A stretch of DNA of 64,000 bases from Bacillus testis (GTDB taxonomy: Bacteria; Bacillota; Bacilli; Bacillales; DSM-1321): NCBI RefSeq assembly GCF_001243895.1, contig NZ_LN851186.1, forward strand, positions 2,319,300 through 2,383,299, read 5' to 3'. Under the pieces are notes generated by a model, which saw nothing but the letters and a program-made list of their open reading frames with translations, had not been told where the DNA came from and did not search any database. The position numbers and the translations under genes are program-made. Of this stretch, positions 37,745 through 45,876 are shown piece after piece (within the stretch, counting starts at the first letter, position 1; each line of letters begins with the position of its first letter).

Positions 37745-37819
37745 ATAAATTCACCATTCTTTTTTTCTTTTATTCTATCAAACTTCCGCCACCAAACCAA
37801 ATTTTTACAATATATTCGT

Positions 37820-38011
37820 TTATTCCAACAATGACTTGCCCAAATTCTTTAATTGTTCGCCTACCGTGCAAGATGCCAAGCAAAATTGATGGGCCTTCGC
37901 CCTTCCCATATCTTTTCGGTTTTGCGCATACAGAAAGCAACCAGAACAATAGGTGCTTAATGTACGATCCACTTGTTTCAAAATATCTTCCCTCGATCCT
38001 TCTCTGTTCAT
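37820..38011 (-). CDS. Small zinc-finger protein (YpeQ-like)
   Basis: A 63-residue protein with a CSGCFLYAQ pair and a second FCLASCTVG pair, i.e. CxxC plus CxxxC, fitting one structural zinc. AAAGGAG precedes ATG 38011. It lies 15 nt downstream of ypeP on the same strand, as in B. subtilis (ypeP-ypeQ), and is likely cotranscribed. Confidence 0.82.
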   Translation of the reverse strand: MNREGSREDILKQVDRTLSTYCSGCFLYAQNRKDMGRAKAHQFCLASCTVGEQLKNLGKSLLE

Positions 38012-38026
38012 AATATCTCCTTTTTG

Positions 38027-38680
38027 TTAAAGCAGCAAGGTGCTGTCCACATCGGTTCCTTCCAATGCCTGGACGGCCAATCCATCTGCGCCTTTGTTCT
38101 GTTTTCTGCCAATATGGTGGTATACGGGCTTGATGGCCAACTGTGCCATTTTCTCTTCAATACGGTCCAGCCATCCGTTCAAATCTGGATCAAAGCATGG
38201 CCACTCACCTGCAAGCTGATTCAAAACAACTTGGGAATCACCGAAAAAATCACATGTCTGGTGGTGGATGCCCATGTCTTCCAACACGCAGATACTTTCA
38301 TAAAAAGCGGCATACTCAGCTTCATTGTTTGAAAGCAATCCGGACAGCCGTTTATTCAGGCGGCGCCGGTATCGTTTGTCATTCTGCAAGTAATAGATAA
38401 TGATGCCCAGTCCAGCCAATTTTTCGTCTTTCATATAACCGCCGTCGAAATAGACTTCCACTTCCTGAGGTTCTTCCTGTATTTCCTCCAGAAGCTTTGA
38501 CAACTCCTTTTTTGACCATGAAACTTGCTGATTGTCGATAAAATAAAAGGAATGCGCTCTTCCGGTCTTTTCCAAATCATCCGCTATGATCAGCGCCTGC
38601 TTCGCATCCATCATGTCCGATTGAAAGTCACATGATGGTTTTTTCTTGTTCCGATATGTCCACGACATAGATACCTTCAT
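38027..38680 (-). CDS. ypeP: RNase H-like protein YpeP
   Basis: A 217-residue protein. An N-terminal cytosolic segment precedes an RNase HI fold: VEVYFDGGYMKDEKLAGLGI (first catalytic Asp), NNEAEYAAFYESICVLEDMG (Glu and helix), FFGDSQVVLNQLAGEW (Asp) and HHIGRKQNKGADGLAVQAL (Asp). All four acidic positions are present. It should cut RNA in RNA-DNA hybrids or bind them. ATG 38680 has AGGAGG 7 nt upstream. Confidence 0.88.
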   Translation of the reverse strand: MKVSMSWTYRNKKKPSCDFQSDMMDAKQALIIADDLEKTGRAHSFYFIDNQQVSWSKKELSKLLEEIQEEPQEVEVYFDGGYMKDEKLAGLGIIIYYLQNDKRYRRRLNKRLSGLLSNNEAEYAAFYESICVLEDMGIHHQTCDFFGDSQVVLNQLAGEWPCFDPDLNGWLDRIEEKMAQLAIKPVYHHIGRKQNKGADGLAVQALEGTDVDSTLLL

Positions 38681-38741
38681 AAACCGGACCTCCTGTGTAC
38701 CATTCTATCTTTATGTTTACTGTACGGATATACGCCTGCAA

Positions 38742-39197
38742 TTATGCATTTCTTCCCCTTTTCCACACCATATCGAGATGAGGAATGCCATCTTCCAAAT
38801 AGACATCGGATACTGCTTCAAAACCAAAAGAGCCGTAGAAATCCTTCAGATAGGCCTGTGCTTGAATATCGATCCGCGTTAGGCCCAGCTCTTTCCGGCA
38901 TATCTCCATACCTCTGGCCACCAAATCGCGGCCAAGTCCGCTTCCCCTTCTGGAGGCATTCACCAATACCCGCCCAATGGAGGCGTATTCCCCTTTTACC
39001 CCCGCCGGCACGATCCGCAAATATGCTGTTATTGTTCCTCCCTCTTCCTTGAACAGATGCCAGCATTCCGGATCCATGCCATCTATTTCCGGATAGGGGC
39101 ACGATTGCTCGACAACAAACACAGCCACCCGCTCCTGCAAGATGCTATACAATTGTTCCCTCGACAACTCACCGAATCGTTTTAAATGCCAACTCAT
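38742..39197 (-). CDS. GNAT acetyltransferase, ElaA type
   Basis: A 151-residue GNAT protein. LYSILQERVAVFVVEQSCPY and DGMDPECWHLF are ElaA hallmarks; the acetyl-CoA loop is IGRVLVNASRRGSGLGRDLV, followed by AQAYLKDFYGSFGFEAV. Acceptor unknown. Monocistronic. Confidence 0.88.
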   Translation of the reverse strand: MSWHLKRFGELSREQLYSILQERVAVFVVEQSCPYPEIDGMDPECWHLFKEEGGTITAYLRIVPAGVKGEYASIGRVLVNASRRGSGLGRDLVARGMEICRKELGLTRIDIQAQAYLKDFYGSFGFEAVSDVYLEDGIPHLDMVWKRGRNA

Positions 39198-39332
39198 TTT
39201 CTGATCATCCTTTTTACATTTATAATGCTTTTAAGTATAGCACAACGGAGACTGTATTCCCTCTATGCCGACTATACTCGGTCCACAGCCTTTCTTGCCG
39301 CAAAAACGCTTCATATATTTATCTTTTATTTT

Positions 39333-39340
39333 GCTATAAT
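39333..39340 (+). promoter_or_regulatory. Extended -10 promoter element
   Basis: TGCTATAAT, an extended -10 box, lies 185 nt upstream of the 70-aa gene at 39525. No good -35 is visible. Confidence 0.35.
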
Positions 39341-39524
39341 AGAAAAATAAACAGGCATTCATCGTTCTTTCTGTCCCCAATACGAAGGGCGGAGCTGGAT
39401 CATTTTTCCATTGGACGATACAAAAAAAAGGAAAGAACCAGTCACCTTCTTGATTAGTAAGACAACAGCGAGACGCTTAAACTAGGAAATATCAGGGTAC
39501 ATAGTAATACTGGAGGAGATGCTC

Positions 39525-39737
39525 ATGTCAGAAAAGAAAAAAACGATCGTACAGGGAAAAACAGTAGAATTAACATTTATACAGGATAAAGATACACAGG
39601 AATGGGCTTTTACCGCCAAATTTCCAGACAATAATCTAATGGGGTACTGCAAAGACCTCGATCGTGACAAAGCGCAAAAAGTTAGCATCCATCGCTTATT
39701 CATGGCCTTGGATGAAGAAGAGGCTAAGACGGAATAG
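39525..39737 (+). CDS. Uncharacterised 70-aa protein
   Basis: A small soluble protein MSEKKKTIVQGKTVELTFIQ, beta-rich at the start and ending in an acidic helix (LFMALDEEEAKTE). GGAGGAG lies upstream of ATG 39525 and a terminator at 39779-39816. No family recognised. Its unusually long leader contains potential long-range pairing. Confidence 0.65.
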   Translation: MSEKKKTIVQGKTVELTFIQDKDTQEWAFTAKFPDNNLMGYCKDLDRDKAQKVSIHRLFMALDEEEAKTE

Positions 39738-39778
39738 AACTAGATGTTCATTCTTGGCGGGCCTTTTTCCCAATTACA

Positions 39779-39816
39779 TCAAAGCAGCCTTTCCAATGGA
39801 ACAGGCTGCTTTTTTA
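39779..39816 (+). terminator. Terminator
   Basis: Stem AAAGCAGCCT/AGGCTGCTTT with T6. Confidence 0.88.
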
Positions 39817-40031
39817 AATTGTCTGCTTTCATTCCTCAGAATAAGCGGCATTGCGACAATATTCCAGAACATACATACAAAACTAGACAAAAAACAACGG
39901 AGGAAATGACAGCCGCATCCTAGAATACTATCTCTATGCAAAAATCTAAAAGTACCATAGGTATTCTTTTGAATAAACCGATTTCCCGTCCATTTTGTAT
40001 AAACCGCAGATTACGGAAGGATGTGAACATA

Positions 40032-40550
40032 ATGGCAGTTGCTATACAAATTAACAATGATTCACAACTGAACCTGGAGGAAGCGGCGCTCGCCTTGGGA
40101 GAGAGCGTGAACGTCATAAGGAATTGGCTGAAAGAATTGAATGGATTTATACCAGGCCCGCTTACCGGTGATCTCTCCGATTCATTGAGCGCCGAAGCCA
40201 TCGAAACGCTGGCTTTTGTGAAAGAATTGAGCAGGAACCAAGGTTTCACCCTTAAACAAATCCGTTTTTTCCTCACTCAATGCGGCAAAAAACGAGAATC
40301 GGATAGATCCCCTCAGCCAATTGATCCATCAGTAAAGGACCAACTGCAGGAGATCAACCATTCGCTCGCATGCCAAGAGGCATTTAACCGAGAATTATTG
40401 AAAAAAATCGAAGCACAGCAGAAATTAATCGAAAGCCTGCTTGTCAGGGACCGTGACCAATATCTGATCCAAGCGATGAATCGATCGCATTACGAGAAAC
40501 AACAAGAACTAAAATCCAAAAAAGGCTTATCGCGGCTATTCTTAAAATAA
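40032..40550 (+). CDS. MerR-like HTH protein with coiled-coil tail
   Basis: A 172-residue protein. Residues 10-90 form a MerR-type winged helix (LNLEEAALALGESVNVIRNW, LSAEAIETLAFVKELSRNQG, FTLKQIRFFL); residues 105-160 are a helical coiled coil, and the tail is basic (KQQELKSKKGLSRLFLK). The architecture is like DUF3967-type or RacA-like DNA-binding proteins rather than metal-sensing MerR, since no ligand Cys are present. AAGGA lies upstream of ATG 40032; tandem hairpins follow. Confidence 0.75.
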   Translation: MAVAIQINNDSQLNLEEAALALGESVNVIRNWLKELNGFIPGPLTGDLSDSLSAEAIETLAFVKELSRNQGFTLKQIRFFLTQCGKKRESDRSPQPIDPSVKDQLQEINHSLACQEAFNRELLKKIEAQQKLIESLLVRDRDQYLIQAMNRSHYEKQQELKSKKGLSRLFLK

Positions 40551-40558
40551 GCATAGTA

Positions 40559-40625
40559 TTTTAGCCTGCTTTCAGGCTAAAGCCATAAAAAAGGTGCGAA
40601 TCCATGAAAATCCGCACCTTTTTTT
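40559..40625 (+). terminator. Tandem hairpins with terminator
   Basis: TTTAGCCTG/CAGGCTAAA, then AAAAAAGGTGCG/CGCACCTTTTTT; the second is a bidirectional terminator. Confidence 0.85.
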
Positions 40626-40637
40626 ATCTCTTATGTA

Positions 40638-41492
40638 TTATGGTTTTAATACATATTTATACAAAGCGAAAGCAACGCCATCTTCATTATTGCTTCTTGT
40701 TATATAATCCACTTGTTTCTTCACTTCTGGATCGCCGTTTTCCATAGCGATGCTCATGCCCGCCACTTCAAACATGGGTACATCATTAAAATTGTCTCCG
40801 ATTGCAACTGTTTCTTCCAAGGGAATATGAAGATAGGCAGCAAGCGAAGCCAACCCGCTTCCCTTATTTGCTTTTTCATGGGCGATCTCCACTTTCGTCC
40901 AGCCCGAAGTGGTGACTGAGAGATCCTTTCTATCTTTAAGTCTATCCCTTAACAACTGAAGTTTATCACGGTGGAATGAAAGCACAAAAATTTTATAGAT
41001 GTCCAATTCGGCGATTTGCAGTTCTTTATAGGTATCCATAAATTGAATGCCGTATTGCTTAAATTGGATATCTCTTTCATTTTCCGCCCATGAAGCTGAA
41101 AACGAAGGATCATCCGACACAGTGCCGATTTCTCGATCCAACATATCCTTGCCCGAGTTTAACACATAGACCCCTTGGTTTGTGTACAACTCATAATAGT
41201 AGCCTCTTTCATCGAGCCAAGGCAGAAGCTCCATCAGCACCGACTCCGACATAATCAGTTTCTGGATCAATTCCTCGCCATGAAAAGCCAATGCGCCATT
41301 GCCTGTTATAACCGGGCAGTCAAGACCTGCGCGCTTCAGCAATTCTTTTGTGTCATGCAGCGATCGCCCTGAACAAATGGCGACGACTATCCCCGCTCTT
41401 TGGCAATCAATAATTGCTTCTCTGTTCTTCTCACTGATCGTTCCATCAGCTGACAATAAAGTTCCGTCAAAATCGATTGCAACCAATTTCAT
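40638..41492 (-). CDS. Cof-type HAD hydrolase
   Basis: A 284-residue HAD phosphatase of the Cof/IIB group. Motif I DFDGTLLSADG (Asp nucleophile), motif II CSGRS, motif III Lys near NKGSGLASLAAYL, motif IV IGDNFNDVPMFEVAG; a C2 cap lies between about 80 and 190. These enzymes dephosphorylate sugar phosphates, FMN or PLP; the substrate is not predictable. Last backbone gene before the accessory island. Confidence 0.92.
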   Translation of the reverse strand: MKLVAIDFDGTLLSADGTISEKNREAIIDCQRAGIVVAICSGRSLHDTKELLKRAGLDCPVITGNGALAFHGEELIQKLIMSESVLMELLPWLDERGYYYELYTNQGVYVLNSGKDMLDREIGTVSDDPSFSASWAENERDIQFKQYGIQFMDTYKELQIAELDIYKIFVLSFHRDKLQLLRDRLKDRKDLSVTTSGWTKVEIAHEKANKGSGLASLAAYLHIPLEETVAIGDNFNDVPMFEVAGMSIAMENGDPEVKKQVDYITRSNNEDGVAFALYKYVLKP

Positions 41493-41616
41493 ATATAGCC
41501 CTCCTGACCGTTAAGTACTATTCTTGCAGCAAGTTTGGATGGTTTGCTCTACTAATCAGTATAGTGCGTCCGATGCACAGTAACAAGCCAACACCATGCC
41601 TTTCAAGTGGATGGCG

Positions 41617-41651
41617 AGCATTATGATTGAAATAAATTCAACCATAATGCT
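41617..41651. other. Long hairpin without T tract
   Basis: AGCATTATGATTGAA/TTCAACCATAATGCT, 15 bp with one mismatch, in the gap before the island. No terminator-like U run follows. Confidence 0.45.
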
Positions 41652-41713
41652 ATACTGGCTATCCGATAAGAGCGCAACACTTATCTGTCTGTAACGATAT
41701 CCTCCTATTTTAT

Positions 41714-43400
41714 GAGGGCACTGAAAAACTTACGTTTTGAATAGCGTAATTTTCTTCAAAATGAAACAAGGCACTTTCTGTTCAATTTTGAACAGAAAGT
41801 GCCTTGTTTCTTTGTTTATTTCTTACTACTTTTCATTTATTAATTTCAATATTCGTTTTAAGTTAACCGCGCGGTGGCCCCTTGAATTTCCATCCCAAAG
41901 AGACCCGTTGACGATGCCGTATCGTACCCGTGTCCATTTTTTAACTCACTATTTTTCGCTTCTACTTTATACCGTTCCTTTGCTAAACGGTTGAATTCTT
42001 CTGTTTGTTGAAAAGCGAGTTGCTCTTTATGTGTTTCGGATTTTAAACTGACCGAATACGTTTTACTTTTAGCTCCCTCCTTGTAACAGCCAGCACTCAA
42101 TGGGCAAACTTTACATTTCTCACTATCGAAATAGTGTGTCTCTGTTTGATTTTTACTTTGCCCTTTCTTTCCTGTACGCGCTTTACGAAGGGCCATGTGC
42201 CCAGCTTTACAGATAAATAAGCCGGCATCCTTGTTATAGTCAAACTTATCTTCGTCTTTTCGGCCACCTTCTGATATAGCCGGATTCAACTTTGCGACAA
42301 GTGAGATGTCTTGCTTTTTAGTGTATTCAATATTTCCTTTTTCTGAATAGGCTGTATCACCAATAACCGTATCTATCTTCATTCCTGCTCGTTTACTTTT
42401 TTCAATCAACTCTTGTAGGTACTTTCCATCACTTTTTTCACCGGTGGTAATAATCGCTGAAGTAATCAGACGTTCATCGTTTATCGTTCATCGCGATATG
42501 TGTTTTATAGCCGAAGAAAGAAGAATCAGCTGATTTATGGCCTTTTCGTGATTCTGTATCATGCGAATAGGATAGATGCTCCTGATAATCACTCACCACT
42601 TCTTTTAACATATTCAGACGTTCTTTCACTGCTGGGACTTCTGCGATTTGTGGTTCCTGTTCAATGACTGAAATGACTTTCTTACAGTAAGCCAATTCAT
42701 CTTTTACTTCTTTTGAAGTGGTTTTCTCAGGGAATTTTTCCTTCATAGATTCATCTACTTTATAGACAGCTTTTCGAACATTTTTTGATTTCTCTTTCAG
42801 AAATTCTGTTGGTGATTTTTGATTGTATCGTGCTTTCGTATGCGTGGCGTCCACAATAATGGTGTTACTCTTAATAATTTTCTTTTCAAGTGCGATTTCA
42901 ACCGTTTTCCCAATAAACATGTCTAATAAGTCCACATCCTGTATACGAAGTCGACGAAATTTTGTAAGTAAACTGGAATCAATGACATTGTCTTCTGGTG
43001 CCATATCTAAAAAATATTTAAAAGACATGTCATATTTTGAGCGTTCAACTAAGTCTACATCTGACAGGTCATAAATAGCCTTCAATAATAGGTACTTAAA
43101 CATACGGATCGAAGAGATGGCATTGCGTCCATTATCCAAACAATATTTTGTTTTTAATTCATCTAAAACAAAGGAAAAATCCACAAGTTCATTGATTTGA
43201 CAAAGCATATGATCCTTCGGCACGACGATATCATAAATAGCCATAAAGGGACTTAAAGGAAGGGTTTCTTGATTTGAAATCATTGGGACACCACCTGAAT
43301 GTTAGTCCTTTTAGTATAAATGAAAAAAAGCGAGGTATTCGATGATAAAATCATCGAATACCTCGCAACGAACAACTATATGGACTTTTTCAGTGCCCTC
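41714..43400 (-). mobile_element. IS1182-type insertion sequence with 9-bp target duplication
   Basis: A 1,687-bp element. Terminal repeats are GAGGGCACTGAAAAA at the left and its inverse at 43386-43400. CTATTTTAT is duplicated at 41705-41713 and 43401-43409. Rejoining the flanks gives CCTCCTATTTTATAGGAGG, a perfect palindrome, so insertion hit a hairpin. Long hairpins lie inside both ends (CAAGGCACTTTCTG... at about 41765-41808 and GCGAGGTATTCG... at about 43331-43367). Its transposase is broken. Confidence 0.88.
41826..43283 (-). pseudogene. IS1182-family transposase, two frameshifts
   Basis: N-terminal part (from MISNQETLPLSPFMAIYDIV at 43283) contains the first catalytic region IIVDATHTKARYNQ. 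The frame breaks near 42475, where 7-mers GTTCATC-GTTTATC-GTTCATC on the plus strand show one extra 7-bp unit. The second frame holds VIGDTAYSEKGN, the zinc-like CKVCPLSAGC and KNSELKNGHGYD. A second break near 41873 shifts the last residues (AVNLKRILKLINEK). The copy should be inactive in cis. Confidence 0.9.
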
Positions 43401-43480
43401 CTATTTTATAGGAGGCACGCTGTTGAAAAAAGATGAAGTCAATATAAATACCACAACATTTTTGTGGTATTGTTGTTTTT

Positions 43481-44417
43481 TTATTCAGTTTCTTCTATAA
43501 TTTTGTATGTTAAGTGTAGGCCAATTTGCTTGAGTGAACGCAGTTTGGTCCACTTTTTCAAGTTTTGTATGATGGCGGTCAACAAAACTTGTGTTTTTAC
43601 TTTTTGAACTCCACGGTAACGTGCATAACGTAAGCCGTGGAGTTCTTTACTATGCGCGAAACTAAGTTCCACCGTCGATGGTCTGACGCTTCGAAGGATC
43701 TTCCCTCTGTATGATAATCGTTGCTCCCTTAATTGATCGTAGGTTCCTTGATGGATCGATATTCGTAAGACGCGGTCTTCCTTTTCTTTTTTGGCAAAAG
43801 GGCAATGAGCACAGCTTCCTTTTGGCGGCTTATACTCATGATATCCTTGCCTAGTCGTGTTTTTATAGTAAAAGGGAACTCCACAAGGACAGGCATATAA
43901 GTCTTCCTTCACTTTTGTAAACTGCACACGTTTACACTGAGGGTGTTCTTTTGATGGAAAACGACGATAGGAGATATAGGCAAAAAGCTTACGCTCAAAT
44001 AATTGCTTCGCCAACTTTGTGTTATAATAACCGGCATCCAGGGCGATTTCCTTGGCATATTGACCAAAGAAATCCCTCCGTGTGTCCAGTTGTTGAATCA
44101 ATACTCGATGTCCAGGCACATTGGTGGCTGTAACATCTGTAGCGATAATGAAGTTATGTAGGGAATCCACCAGCCGATGTTCATAGTAGGCAAATCTTCC
44201 TCTTTCATCATGTTTGACTGATAAACGGGCATCGGGATCGACAGGGCTAATCAGCTCTCTCTTTTCTATCTGTTGATCCCCTTTTCTTTTTAACGGCTTC
44301 TTTCCGTACTGCGCGCGAAACCCGTTAATGATGGCAAGGTCCTGTTCATTTTCTTGGACTACTTTAACTTGGACACGTTCTGTACGAATACGTTTATTCG
44401 CATTGGCTTTTTTCCCC
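43481..44417 (-). pseudogene. IS1182-family transposase, N-terminus missing
   Basis: About 312 codons of a different IS1182-type transposase: ISPVDPDARLSVKHDERGRF, LDAGYYNTKLAKQLFERKLF, a Cys cluster (YACPCGVPF, GSCAHCPFAKK) and a conserved C-terminus with TVELSFAHSKELHGLRYARY. Everything before about KKANANKRIRTERV is missing, replaced at the junction by group II intron sequence, so the first dozen residues of the open frame are not transposase. A hairpin with TACCACAA/TTGTGGTA lies behind it. Confidence 0.85.
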
Positions 44418-44680
44418 GGGTAAGGATGCACGCTTTCTCTCCATGTCCCCACTGCATTTACTCTCTATCACCTTTGGCAGTAAGAGCTTTGTTTTGTTTG
44501 GCAAACTCACTCAATGATAGCTAGCCTTGTATGCAGTTCGTGTTCCTTGGGGCGGAGATTTGCCGCCGACTTCCTTCAGATTCCGCGTCACCACGGACAC
44601 CCTTGTCTTTGGCTAACCCCTACTACTGCCTTCGAGGCTCGGGACTTTCACCCTAAAGCTTACACTCATGCCGGGCGCAC
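44418..44680 (-). mobile_element. 5' fragment of a group II intron (domain I)
   Basis: On the minus strand the fragment begins GTGCGCCCGGCATGAGTG, the GUGYG 5' end of group II introns, and continues AGGGTGAAAGTCCCGA, CAAGGGTGTCCGTGG, CTGAAGGAAGTCGGCGGCAA and GGAACACGAACTGCATACAA, all typical of bacterial domain I. Its 5' end lies directly behind a terminator hairpin, the preferred site of class C introns. The rest of the ribozyme and the reverse transcriptase gene are absent; it ends against the transposase remnant. Confidence 0.8.
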
Positions 44681-44681
44681 C

Positions 44682-44717
44682 AAAAAAATAGCTATCATGA
44701 AATAGATAGCTATTTTG
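44682..44717 (-). terminator. Terminator of the SLH gene, used as intron target
   Basis: Minus strand AAAATAGCTATC/GATAGCTATTTTTTT, then the intron 5' end. Confidence 0.88.
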
Positions 44718-44738
44718 ATTGTAATGGTTTATTCATCT

Positions 44739-45335
44739 CTATTTGTTTGCATATGGAAAAAATCCTCTTGATAAAAGAAGTGCCATCTCACCTCTTGTTA
44801 CAGGATTATTTGGTCGAAAAGATCCGTCTGGATAACCTGTAAAAATATTTGAAGATGCTACTTTCATTATATCTTTAAATGCATAGGTATTAGAATCCAC
44901 ATCATGAAAAGAAGGTCTATTGGGTTTAATTGTGTTAATTTTAAAAGCTTTAGATAATATTTGAGCCATTTGGCTGCGAGTTATTACTTCATTAGGATAA
45001 AAGTTTTTTGTATCTTTTGTCGTCATAAAACCTGCTTTAACTACAGCTGCAACATATGAACTAGTAACGGGTGATTTTATATCTTGAAAATTTGAAACTC
45101 CGTTAGGTTCTAGCTTGAATGCTCTTCCTAAAACAATAGCTGTTTGACCTCTATTAATAAATTCGGATGGACGAAATGTACCATTTGAATATCCTACTAG
45201 GACATCTTTTTCTCCCCAAAACTTTATATCACCATAGAACCTTTGTTGTTTTGTAACGTCTGAAAAACTAGCTGCTTCCGATTCGGCGCCATAAAGTAAA
45301 CTAAATGCTAAAACAAAAAATATTATTCTTTTCAT
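44739..45335 (-). CDS. SLH-domain surface protein
   Basis: A 198-residue secreted protein. Signal peptide 1-22 (IIFFVLAFSLLYGAESEA), then three S-layer homology repeats: about 23-75 (GYSNGTFRPSEFINRGQTA), 80-135 (FYPNEVITRSQMAQ) and 140-195 (GYPDGSFRPNNPVTRGEMA). SLH triplets bind pyruvylated secondary wall polymer. There is no other domain, so it could be a stand-alone wall binder or the remainder of a larger protein. AT-richer than backbone genes, fitting the island. Confidence 0.9.
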   Translation of the reverse strand: MKRIIFFVLAFSLLYGAESEAASFSDVTKQQRFYGDIKFWGEKDVLVGYSNGTFRPSEFINRGQTAIVLGRAFKLEPNGVSNFQDIKSPVTSSYVAAVVKAGFMTTKDTKNFYPNEVITRSQMAQILSKAFKINTIKPNRPSFHDVDSNTYAFKDIMKVASSNIFTGYPDGSFRPNNPVTRGEMALLLSRGFFPYANK

Positions 45336-45392
45336 AATTCCAACCCCCGTTTCCCTTTAATCTGCAACAATTGCGTCCTTTTGAATAAGCAA

Positions 45393-45811
45393 TTATTCTA
45401 TAGATTCATAAAGTAATCTGCTTAATTCATCATTCTTTTGAATAAAATCATACAAATATTCCTTTGTAATATGAAATTGCTTTCCATTCCTTTGCTTGGT
45501 AGCTAAAATTTGCTCATCATTAAAAGTGATTTGAAAGCTATGTACAATCCTATTTCTCATTGGCACTATATCGGAAAAACAAGCAGATATTTTTTTCCGG
45601 AAATCTTAGTTATTGTTTCTTTTATTGGTTGACTCAACTCTCCCGAAGGGTAATCAATTAATTTATGCCAATTATACTTATCGCTTTCATCATTTCTGAG
45701 TATATTCTCTATGATAAATGCATTGTTAGAATTGAAAATACAAATTGCACTACCAATTAATTCTCTGTACTCCTTTGACGGTAAACACTGCTTGCTATAC
45801 TCTTCGTACAT
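45393..45811 (-). pseudogene. HEPN-like protein gene with a one-base frameshift
   Basis: Frame 1 (MYEEYSKQCLPSKEYRELIG, IFNSNNAFIIENIL, WHKLIDYPSGELSQPIKETI) breaks at an A7 run (45590-45596). One extra A joins it to ISACFSDIVPMRNRIVHSFQ, followed by QFHITKEYLYDFIQKNDELS and the stop at 45393-45395. The joined product is about 139 residues, mostly helical, with R-N-x3-H (RNRIVH, about residues 86-91), the catalytic motif of HEPN RNases. It may be a dead gene, or A AAA AAA may allow -1 slippage. No antitoxin partner is obvious. Confidence 0.65.
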
Positions 45812-45876
45812 CTCCTCTACTCTCCTCACTATTCAGGTATTCAATTTCTTTATTTCAAATATACAGCATAAGAGAT

